Assembly: GCA_902795555.1 (NCBI GenBank)
Contig: CADBLV010000072.1
Span: 1-5,402, forward strand
Direction of reading: 5' to 3'
Length of the DNA stretch: 5,402 nucleotides
Source of the DNA: an uncultured Eubacteriales bacterium
Lineage (GTDB): Bacteria; Bacillota_A; Clostridia; Christensenellales; Aristaeellaceae
A program made the position numbers and the translations under genes. Below, piece by piece: positions 1 through 5,402 of the stretch. A model generated the notes under the pieces. It made no database searches. It saw only the letters and a list, made by a program, of their open reading frames with translations, and was not told the DNA's origin. Within the stretch, counting starts at the first letter, position 1, and every line of letters starts with the position of its first letter.

Positions 1-804
<804 letters not shown>

Positions 805-811
805 CGAAAAG

Positions 812-837
812 GCGAACGGTGAACCGTTCGCTTTTTT
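812..837 (+). terminator. Rho-independent terminator of the ATP synthase operon
   Basis: A perfect 8-bp stem, GCGAACGG (812-819) with CCGTTCGC (824-831), closes a TGAA loop and is followed directly by six T residues (832-837). It begins 8 bases after the atpC stop. The A run before the stem (807-810) can pair with the T tract, so weak termination in the opposite direction is also possible. This is a textbook intrinsic terminator and marks the end of the atp operon. Confidence 0.95.
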
Positions 838-853
838 CTGGAGCTTCGGGAAG

Positions 854-865
854 ACAGAGGAGGAG
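854..865 (+). repeat. Direct repeat ACAGAGGAGGAG, left copy
   Basis: The 12-base string ACAGAGGAGGAG occurs here and again, exactly, at 999-1010, 145 bases downstream. Both contain a full AGGAGG Shine-Dalgarno core. The right copy serves the aminopeptidase gene. The left copy precedes a possible TTG-started ten-codon frame. The pair brackets the structured part of the leader and could be a duplication made by insertion, or simply two independent ribosome binding sites. Confidence 0.55.
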
Positions 866-872
866 GCATATT

Positions 873-905
873 TTGTTCGCGATCCGCGTAAGCGGGAGCG
901 AGTAG
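873..905 (+). CDS. Possible ten-codon leader peptide (speculative)
   Basis: A TTG at 873-875 lies 6 bases after a perfect AGGAGG (861-866) and opens a short frame reading M-F-A-I-R-V-S-G-S-E before TAG at 903-905. The spacing and strength of the ribosome binding site are as good as for the real genes nearby, which is the only support. The start codon falls within the left arm of the outer inverted repeat (869-877), so folding would hide it, and translation would open that stem and the first hairpin. The peptide has no run of a single regulatory amino acid, so classical amino-acid attenuation is not suggested. It may be chance. Confidence 0.25.
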   Translation: MFAIRVSGSE

Positions 906-983
906 CGCTGCATGTGATCCGTATTCCACAGCAAGCTGTGGACGGATCATCAACAAAATAGCCAACCGAACGGAATGGCAGAC

Positions 984-1010
984 GTGAACCTGCAGTTCAC
1001 AGAGGAGGAG
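984..1010 (+). promoter_or_regulatory. Hairpin abutting the aminopeptidase ribosome binding site
   Basis: GTGAAC (984-989) pairs perfectly with GTTCAC (995-1000) around a five-base loop. The purine-rich Shine-Dalgarno region AGAGGAGGAG (1001-1010) follows with no gap. The AGGAGG core at 1003-1008 is 10 bases from the ATG at 1019, with a further GGAG/AAGG closer in. The site decides the start of the aminopeptidase. The adjacent hairpin may keep the site single-stranded and exposed, or stabilise the 5' end. Confidence 0.7.
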
Positions 1011-1018
1011 AAGGAATC

Positions 1019-2278
1019 ATGGATCAGCTGGAGCGGTTTCTGACTTTTGCGGAACAGTCGCCCACGGCCTTCCACGCGGCGGCGAATCTGGCGGAGGAGC
1101 TGGAGAAAAGCGGATTTATCCGCCTGAAGGAGACGGATCCCTGGTTTGTGGATGCCGGGGGCAGGTATTACGTTCTTCGAAACGACTCGGCCCTTATCGC
1201 CTTTGCCGTGCCGGAAACCGGGTTTGCCTCTTTCCGGATTGCCGCGGCCCATTCCGATTCCCCGGCTTTCAAGCTGAAGCAGCATTTTGAGGACGATTCC
1301 GGGGATTACCTGCGGCTGAACACGGAAAAATACGGCGGGATGATCATGTCCACCTGGCTGGATCGTCCCCTGTCCGTCGCCGGACGCCTGGCCATCCGGG
1401 ACGGAGACACGGTGTCGACCAAGCTGGTGAACCTGGACCGGGACGCGGTGCTGATCCCCAATCTGCCGATTCATTTTAACCGGGAGGTTAATTCCGGCTT
1501 TTCCTTCGATCCGCAGGTCGACATGATGGCCCTCTACGGCGGAAAGGAAGCGAAGGGACAGCTGCTCCGGGAGATTGCGGAAGCAGCCGGCGTGGAAGAA
1601 AAGGAGATCCTGAGCCACGATCTGTTCCTCTACAGCCGCATGAACGCTACCGTCTGGGGCGCCGGGGATGCATATTTTTCCGTCGGCCGCATTGACGATC
1701 TGGAATGCGCCTGGGCAGCGGTGACCGCCCTGACGGAAAGCGCGGCCCGGGATGCTGTGTCGGTTTGTGCGGTGTTTGACAATGAGGAGGTGGGTTCCGG
1801 CTCCCGCCAGGGGGCGGACTCGAATTTCCTTTATGATACGTTAACCCGCCTGGGCTTTGCCCTCGGGGCCTCGGATGGGGAAATCCGGGCGGCCGTCGCC
1901 GGCGGCTTCATGATCTCCGCCGACAATGCCCACGCGGTGCATCCCAATCATCCGGAGAAGTTTGACAGACAGAACCGGGTTTATATGAACAAAGGGATCG
2001 TGATCAAGCATAACGCCAATCAGAAATATACCACCGACGCGGTTTCTTCCGCGAGGTTTGCCCTCCTGTGCGAACGGGCCGGCGTTCCGGTCCAGCATTT
2101 CCATAATCGCAGCGATCTCCCGGGCGGATCCACCCTGGGTAATCTTTCGAACACCCATGTTTCCATGGAAACCGTTGATATCGGCCTGGCTCAGCTGGCC
2201 ATGCATTCCCTTTATGAAACGGCCGGCGCGGACGATCTGTCTTATCTCGTCGCCGCTCTGAAGGAATTCTGGAGCTGA
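1019..2278 (+). CDS. M18 family zinc aminopeptidase
   Basis: A cytoplasmic metallo-aminopeptidase of the M18 family (aspartyl aminopeptidase / yeast aminopeptidase I type) that removes N-terminal residues from peptides, probably in general peptide turnover. The 419-residue length is normal for bacterial members. Family landmarks are all present: HSDSPAFKLK with the zinc-binding His78; GRIDDLE with the bridging Asp226; DNEEVGS with the general base Glu256 and ligand Glu257; SADNAHAVHPN with ligand Asp302; GGSTLGN at 369-375; and SNTHVSMETVDIG with ligand His380. Ligand roles are assigned by analogy with characterised M18 enzymes. All five metal ligands and the catalytic Glu are intact, so it should be active. 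Exact residue preference cannot be read from sequence. The ATG is fixed by a strong ribosome binding site (1003-1008). The MATE gene follows 67 bases later in the same direction. An apeA/apeB-type name is possible, but I cannot choose one. Confidence 0.96.
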   Translation: MDQLERFLTFAEQSPTAFHAAANLAEELEKSGFIRLKETDPWFVDAGGRYYVLRNDSALIAFAVPETGFASFRIAAAHSDSPAFKLKQHFEDDSGDYLRLNTEKYGGMIMSTWLDRPLSVAGRLAIRDGDTVSTKLVNLDRDAVLIPNLPIHFNREVNSGFSFDPQVDMMALYGGKEAKGQLLREIAEAAGVEEKEILSHDLFLYSRMNATVWGAGDAYFSVGRIDDLECAWAAVTALTESAARDAVSVCAVFDNEEVGSGSRQGADSNFLYDTLTRLGFALGASDGEIRAAVAGGFMISADNAHAVHPNHPEKFDRQNRVYMNKGIVIKHNANQKYTTDAVSSARFALLCERAGVPVQHFHNRSDLPGGSTLGNLSNTHVSMETVDIGLAQLAMHSLYETAGADDLSYLVAALKEFWS

Positions 2279-2284
2279 ATCGCC

Positions 2285-2302
2285 GCGGGCATTTTTGCCC
2301 GC
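2285..2302 (+). other. Short GC hairpin between aminopeptidase and MATE genes
   Basis: GCGGGC (2285-2290) pairs with GCCCGC (2297-2302) around the loop ATTTTT, starting 6 bases after the aminopeptidase stop. No T run follows the stem, so it is not a standard intrinsic terminator. It could modestly reduce read-through or protect the upstream message. The two genes are probably still co-transcribed. Confidence 0.5.
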
Positions 2303-2331
2303 CCTGCCCTCCCGGCGAATGATCATCAAAA

Positions 2332-2337
2332 AAGGAG
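2332..2337 (+). promoter_or_regulatory. Shine-Dalgarno site deciding the GTG start of the MATE gene
   Basis: AAGGAG sits 8 bases before GTG 2346, the ideal distance. Upstream in-frame candidates, TTG 2295 and ATG 2319, have no ribosome binding site. TTG 2295 also falls in the loop and stem of the intergenic hairpin. This supports the 464-residue product beginning MAAKGDFSRG, which fits the usual short cytoplasmic lead before the first membrane helix of MATE proteins. Confidence 0.85.
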
Positions 2338-2345
2338 ATGCGTTT

Positions 2346-3740
2346 GTGGCCGCAAAGGGGGATTTTTCCCGGGGAAAAGTATCCCGGATCATCCTGAAGC
2401 TGGGTTTGCCGATGATGCTGGCCGAACTGGTGCATGTGCTTTACAACATTGTGGATCGCATGTATGTGGGCCGCATGGCGGAAAACGGTACCCTGGCCCT
2501 GACCGGTCTGGGGCTTTCCTTTCCGCTCGTAACGCTGATCGGCGCCTTCGCAAATCTTTACAGTACCGGCGGGGCCACCCTTGCGACCATTGCGAGAGGG
2601 GAGCAGCGCCACAGGAAGGCGGAGCGGATCATGGCCTCCTCCTTCACGATGCTGATGATCACCGGGGCCGTGCTGACGGTTGTGCTGTACCTGGCCGCGC
2701 CGACGGTGCTTCGATGGCTGGGAGGCGATGACGAAACCCTTCCCATGGCGCTGGCATATTTCCGAATCTATGTGCTGGGAACCATCCCGGTGCTGCTCAG
2801 CCTGGGGATGAATCCCTTCATTAATGCCCAGGGCTTTCCGCGGGTCGGCATGGTGACCGTTCTGATCGGGGCCGGGCTCAATATCGTCCTGGATCCCCTG
2901 CTGATCTATCATTTTGCCATGGGCATCCGCGGGGCGGCACTGGCCACGATTCTGTCCCAGTTCGTCAGTGCCGTATGGGTGCTTGTGTTTCTGTGCGGAA
3001 AAAAGGCGGTGCTTCGTCTCCGGGGATTCTGCCTGGATCGGGAGGAAATCGGACGGATTCTCTCCCTCGGCGTCACCGGTTTCACGTTCAAGGTTACCAA
3101 CAGCCTCACGCAGGCCCTGGTCAATATGATGCTCAAAGCCTGGGGAGGCGTGCTGAGCACCCTCTATGTCGGCGCGATGAGCCTGATCAATTCTCTCAGA
3201 GAAATCATGTCTCTGCCGAACAACGGCATCGTGTCCGGCGGTCAGAGCGTCATGAGCTTTAACTACGGCTCCCGCCTGTGGGGGCGGGTTTCGGAGTGCA
3301 TCCGGTTTATTTTTCTCAGCGGCCTGGGCATGAATCTGTTCATGTGGGCGCTGGTGATGCTGATTCCGGAGCCGCTGATCCGGGTTTTCACGGAGGACGA
3401 GGCATTGATCGCCCGGACCGTTGAATGCGCCCGCATCTACTTCGGCGCGTTCCCGTTCATGGCGTTGCAGCAGGCCGGCCAATCCACCTTCGTCGCGCTG
3501 AATTATCCGAAATATGCCCTGTTCTTTTCCATGTTGCGGAAAATGGTGCTCGTGGCGCCGCTGACCCTGCTCCTGCCTGGGATCGGGCTGGGGGTGCACG
3601 GCGTTTTCTGGGCCGAGCTGATCAGCCAGCTTCTCGGGGCAACTGCCTGCTTTGTCACCATGTGCCGGGTCATCTGGCAGCCGATGCGCAGACAGGCGGA
3701 AGAGGAGGTCAGATCAGCAGGGAGAGCAGCGGAATCGTGA
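2346..3740 (+). CDS. MATE family efflux transporter
   Basis: An inner-membrane antiporter of the multidrug and toxic compound extrusion family, which exports organic cations, drugs or metabolites in exchange for protons or sodium. The 464 residues form about 12 hydrophobic segments in two similar halves, joined by a basic and acidic stretch around 218-236. Family features are visible: an N-terminal ILKLGLPMMLAELVHVLYNIVDRMYVGR segment (about 16-43, first helix), FINAQGFPRVGM (158-169), GLNIVLDPLLIY (177-188), a loop with GGQSVMSFNYGSR (298-310) in the second half, and a short charged C-terminal tail. The substrate cannot be predicted. The GTG start is chosen on its ribosome binding site. It follows the aminopeptidase by 67 bases and is probably co-transcribed. 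Its last 32 bases overlap the end of the oppositely directed AEC gene. No intrinsic terminator with a T run follows it. Confidence 0.95.
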   Translation: MAAKGDFSRGKVSRIILKLGLPMMLAELVHVLYNIVDRMYVGRMAENGTLALTGLGLSFPLVTLIGAFANLYSTGGATLATIARGEQRHRKAERIMASSFTMLMITGAVLTVVLYLAAPTVLRWLGGDDETLPMALAYFRIYVLGTIPVLLSLGMNPFINAQGFPRVGMVTVLIGAGLNIVLDPLLIYHFAMGIRGAALATILSQFVSAVWVLVFLCGKKAVLRLRGFCLDREEIGRILSLGVTGFTFKVTNSLTQALVNMMLKAWGGVLSTLYVGAMSLINSLREIMSLPNNGIVSGGQSVMSFNYGSRLWGRVSECIRFIFLSGLGMNLFMWALVMLIPEPLIRVFTEDEALIARTVECARIYFGAFPFMALQQAGQSTFVALNYPKYALFFSMLRKMVLVAPLTLLLPGIGLGVHGVFWAELISQLLGATACFVTMCRVIWQPMRRQAEEEVRSAGRAAES

Positions 3741-4638
3741 TCACGCTGAGCAGCGTGGACAGAAGCGCGCAGTTGGCGGCCAGCTCCTGCCCGTTTTTGT
3801 GAATCTCTGCCAGATTCAGGATAATGCTGGCGCAGGGGGTGGCGGAAAGAATCAGCACGCTGGCTTTGAATACCGGTTCCATCGGCAGGGGAAGCACCAG
3901 AAGATAGCTGAACAGCGGAAAAATGACCAGCTTCCCGAACACAGCCAGCCAGGTTGCCGGCTGCGACACCAGCTGCCGCAGGGACATCGTGGCCAGTCGG
4001 ATGCCCAGAATGAACATACACAGCGGGGTCGTCATGCTGCCGAGGGTCGAAAACCCGCCCTGGGCCAGGGAGGGCAGCCAGTTTCGTGCGCCGGTCAGAT
4101 ACAGCACAATGCCGAGGGCCACGGAAAGCACCGTCGGATTGACAAAAGCGGCCCGCAGGGAGATATATTTCCGGTTTCCGGTCAGAACAAAAACGCCGAC
4201 CGTCCAGGCCAGGATGTTCATGGTTGCACAGAAAATACAGGAATAGGCAGCGGCTTCCGGCGCCTGGGGAAAGGCGGCGCGCACAATGGGCAGGCCGAAG
4301 AAGCCCACATTGCCCATCATGGAGGCAATCGCCGCGATCCGGCTGGAAAAATCTTCCCGTCGTTTTCCCAGAAGCAGGAAGAGCAGCGCCAGGAAAATGA
4401 TCTGGATGCCCATGGTGACGCCGAAAAACGCCAGCATCTGCAGGCTCAGGGATTCAGATGGCTCCAGTGAAACCAGCGCGTTCAGAAACATGCCGGGGGC
4501 GCAGATATATAAAAGGATCGCGCTGGTGCTGCCCATATGATCCGGGCGAACCTTCCCGCTCCGGCAGATGAGCCATCCCGGCAGGAGATAGAAAAGGGTC
4601 AGCAAAACGTTGCTGAATGTGACGGAAAAAGCGTTCAA
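3709..4638 (-). CDS. AEC family (auxin efflux carrier-like) permease
   Basis: An inner-membrane transporter of the AEC family, whose bacterial members include malate and other organic-acid carriers; the substrate here is unknown. The 309-residue length and about 10 hydrophobic segments are typical. Family motifs are present in order: an N-terminal helix pair with a LPGW turn (19-22), MMGNVGFFGLPIV (107-119), NPTVLSVALGIVLYL (167-181), TPLCMFILGIRLA (204-216), and the last-helix signature SATPCASIILNLAEIHKNG, then LLSTLLSVITIPLL (265-306). The start is TTG at 4638-4636, with a strong GGAGG (4647-4651) 8 bases away. The TTG overlaps the TGA of the cyclo-ligase gene by 4 bases (TTGA), so translation is probably coupled and the two form an operon. 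The 3' end overlaps the convergent MATE gene by 32 bases. Confidence 0.95.
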   Translation of the reverse strand: MNAFSVTFSNVLLTLFYLLPGWLICRSGKVRPDHMGSTSAILLYICAPGMFLNALVSLEPSESLSLQMLAFFGVTMGIQIIFLALLFLLLGKRREDFSSRIAAIASMMGNVGFFGLPIVRAAFPQAPEAAAYSCIFCATMNILAWTVGVFVLTGNRKYISLRAAFVNPTVLSVALGIVLYLTGARNWLPSLAQGGFSTLGSMTTPLCMFILGIRLATMSLRQLVSQPATWLAVFGKLVIFPLFSYLLVLPLPMEPVFKASVLILSATPCASIILNLAEIHKNGQELAANCALLSTLLSVITIPLLSLLI

Positions 4639-5294
4639 TGTTCAGTCCTCCCCTGACGGCGGTCGGAAACCTCCGGCTTTCCGTCCCGGTCTGATTCGTC
4701 TGTCAGCACCTGATCCGCCCGGACGTCGAGGGGGTCCACAGGCAGATCGTCGAGCAGAAAAAGACGCATACACAGAATTACCCTGACGGCGGAATGATTT
4801 TCCCTCTTGGCCAGAAAACGGTCATAGTATCCGGCGCCATGCCCCAGTCTCCGACCGTCCGGGGTTGCGGCCACGCAGGGCAGGAGCACCAGATCGGGCC
4901 TTTCCGGCTTCGCGTCCGGCGGTGGCTCCAGGATGTTCATCCGGCCCGGAATCAGCTCCCGCAGGGCTTGGACACGGCAGGCTTCCATTCGTTCCGCGTC
5001 CGGACAGCGGGGAAGGAGCAGCGTTTTCCCGTCCGCCAGAATCCGCTCCAGCAGCGGCCGGGTGTCCGGTTCCCCGGGCATTCCCACAAAAGCCATCACG
5101 CTTCGGGCTTTTGAATACGCCGCAAGATCTGACATCTTTTCTGCGAACACCGCGCCGGCCTGAAGGCGTTCTTCTTCCGTCAGCGTCCGGGCCCTGGCCC
5201 GCATGGCCGCGCGCAGTCGCGCCTTCTCGGCCTGAAGGGCGCTGCGCTCTGCCGTCGCGTCTTCCGGGGCCTGATAGATGCCGGATTCAGCCAC
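4635..5294 (-). CDS. 5-formyltetrahydrofolate cyclo-ligase (methenyl-THF synthetase)
   Basis: A cytoplasmic enzyme that uses ATP to convert 5-formyl-tetrahydrofolate to 5,10-methenyl-tetrahydrofolate, returning this storage form to the one-carbon pool. With the GTG start the product is 219 residues, a little longer than the usual 180-200. Conserved elements: an N-terminal helix with EKARLRAAMRARA (23-35); AFVGMPGEPDTRPLLE (68-83), the folate-side region with Glu75; GKTLLLPR (89-96); PDLVLLPCVA (133-142); and the ATP-binding signature RRLGHGAGYYDRFL (148-161). Two ends are extended: about 18 residues before the first conserved helix and a charged tail after VLTDE (196-200). GTG 5294 is preferred because AGGAG (5303-5299) precedes it, though only 4 bases away. 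TTG 5327 has no ribosome binding site, and the frame is open to the window edge, so a longer form cannot be excluded. It is first of a two-gene operon with the AEC permease. Names ygfA/fau are used for relatives. Confidence 0.92.
   Translation of the reverse strand: MAESGIYQAPEDATAERSALQAEKARLRAAMRARARTLTEEERLQAGAVFAEKMSDLAAYSKARSVMAFVGMPGEPDTRPLLERILADGKTLLLPRCPDAERMEACRVQALRELIPGRMNILEPPPDAKPERPDLVLLPCVAATPDGRRLGHGAGYYDRFLAKRENHSAVRVILCMRLFLLDDLPVDPLDVRADQVLTDESDRDGKPEVSDRRQGRTEH
4646..4653 (-). promoter_or_regulatory. Shine-Dalgarno site deciding the TTG start of the AEC permease
   Basis: On the minus strand GGGGAGGA lies just before the TTG at 4638, with 8 bases between GGAGG and the start codon. 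It sits inside the end of the upstream cyclo-ligase coding sequence. This makes the rare TTG start convincing, and no ATG is available nearby in frame. Confidence 0.85.
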
Positions 5295-5402
5295 GCCTCT
5301 CCTCTGTGAGCGACAGTTCCTCCGCAAGCTCAGTCGGCGCAGAGAGTCTTGCTGACGCTGAGACTCTCTGCTTGCTTCGCTTGACTCACTCGCTTCGCTT
5401 TC
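5295..5402 (-). other. Upstream leader of the cyclo-ligase/permease operon
   Basis: These 108 bases upstream of the cyclo-ligase start, read on the minus strand, open with the repetitive stretch AAGCGAAGCGAGT (5400-5388), followed by another AAGCGAAGC copy (5383-5375). A strong hairpin follows (5371-5339). A TGAGC..GCTCA pair then brackets a 16-base loop ending near CACAGAGGAG (5308-5299), the ribosome binding region. The stretch can be read in frame with the cyclo-ligase as a Ser/Glu/Ala- then Arg/Gln-rich tract without stops, but its hairpin and repeat structure suggest a non-coding leader. No AT-rich promoter -10 was seen. The 6S RNA that often sits next to this gene in proteobacteria is not recognisable here. 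Confidence 0.55.
5339..5371 (-). repeat. Perfect 11-bp inverted repeat in the cyclo-ligase leader
   Basis: GCAGAGAGTCT (5339-5349) and AGACTCTCTGC (5361-5371) are exact reverse complements separated by 11 bases. As RNA on the minus strand the loop reads CAGCGTCAGCA. It lies 45 bases upstream of the cyclo-ligase GTG. No T run follows on either strand, so it is not a normal terminator. It may be a leader stem or part of a dispersed intergenic repeat. Confidence 0.8.

Larger units (their letters stand above)
838..1018 (+). other. Structured non-coding leader between atpC terminator and aminopeptidase gene
   Basis: This 181-base stretch has no convincing protein gene but is unusually rich in inverted repeats. 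An outer 9-bp pair, TATTTTGTT (869-877) with AACAAAATA (952-960), encloses two hairpins. The first is 878-900, with the core CCGC-GTAA-GCGG, a GNRA-type loop. The second is 915-949, where TGATCCGT pairs with ACGGATCA and then CCACAGC with GCTGTGG after a three-base bulge. Together they could form a three-way junction. Two further small hairpins follow at 961-979 and 984-1000, the last touching the ribosome binding site of the next gene. No clear -35/-10 promoter was recognised. It could be a cis-acting RNA leader, or an intergenic repeat of the MITE type, since its terminal repeats are inverted. It does not match any riboswitch class that I can recognise. Confidence 0.6.

Noticed and set aside
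845..874. Possible promoter with TATTTT (869-874) as -10 and TTCGGG (845-850) as -35
   Set aside because: The -35 match is poor, the spacing is 18 bases, and the TATTTT is part of the inverted repeat. The support is too weak to annotate.
950..1618. A 222-codon minus-strand frame opposite the aminopeptidase
   Set aside because: No family features. It lies entirely opposite the M18 metal-ligand regions and the leader, and is best explained as a shadow.
2004..3599. A 531-codon open frame on the minus strand across the aminopeptidase end and the MATE gene
   Set aside because: It is very rich in His, Gln, Arg and Gly, as expected from the reverse complement of GC-rich membrane-protein codons, and has no recognisable domain or ribosome binding site. 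The MATE gene on the other strand is unmistakable.
3742..3757. CACGCT-GAGC-AGCGTG hairpin just after the MATE stop
   Set aside because: It has only a 6-bp stem and no T run, and lies within the AEC coding sequence, so I do not call it a terminator.
3652..4470. A 272-codon open frame on the plus strand across the AEC permease gene
   Set aside because: Same signature of an antisense shadow (Gln, His, Arg, Gly rich), and it overlaps a clear family member on the minus strand.
5295..5402. 6S RNA or a tetrahydrofolate riboswitch upstream of the cyclo-ligase
   Set aside because: These would fit the gene by known associations in other bacteria, but the sequence shows neither the long bubble-containing hairpin of 6S RNA nor the conserved core of the THF riboswitch that I could recognise.

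Overview
The window is a GC-rich bacterial segment with five protein genes packed closely together. It looks like a Gram-positive anaerobe of the Clostridia type (inference). The grounds are strong AGGAGG-like Shine-Dalgarno sites, GTG or TTG starts on four of the five genes, an F-type ATP synthase operon ending atpD-atpC, and an M18 aminopeptidase beside a MATE exporter. No species can be named from the sequence alone.

Layout: (1) bases 1-804 hold the 3' end of an ATP synthase operon: the C-terminal 180 residues of the beta subunit, then a short epsilon subunit overlapping it by 4 bases, then a clear rho-independent terminator (812-837). (2) Bases 838-1018 are a non-coding leader full of inverted repeats, ending in the ribosome binding site of the next gene. 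(3) Bases 1019-2278 encode a complete M18 zinc aminopeptidase, followed after 67 bases by a MATE-family efflux protein (2346-3740), probably on the same transcript. (4) On the minus strand, a 5-formyltetrahydrofolate cyclo-ligase (5294-4635) is followed with a 4-base overlap by an AEC-family permease (4638-3709). The permease runs tail-to-tail into the MATE gene with a 32-base overlap. (5) Bases 5295-5402 are the upstream leader of the minus-strand pair and carry a perfect 11-bp hairpin.

The genes are ordinary housekeeping and transport functions: ATP synthesis, peptide turnover, drug or metabolite export, folate recycling and carboxylate-type transport. No defence system, CRISPR array, transposase, rRNA or tRNA was seen. 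The least explained parts are the two leaders. Both have an AAGCG..AGCGAGT-like stretch, a strong hairpin with CAGCAAG at or beside its apex, a second inverted repeat ending at the ribosome binding site, and the string CACAGAGGAG just before the start codon. They may be two members of a repeated leader family in this genome. That is an inference from two short, imperfect matches and needs a genome-wide search. A second notable point is the epsilon subunit, which stops at the end of its beta-sandwich domain and lacks the inhibitory C-terminal helices.
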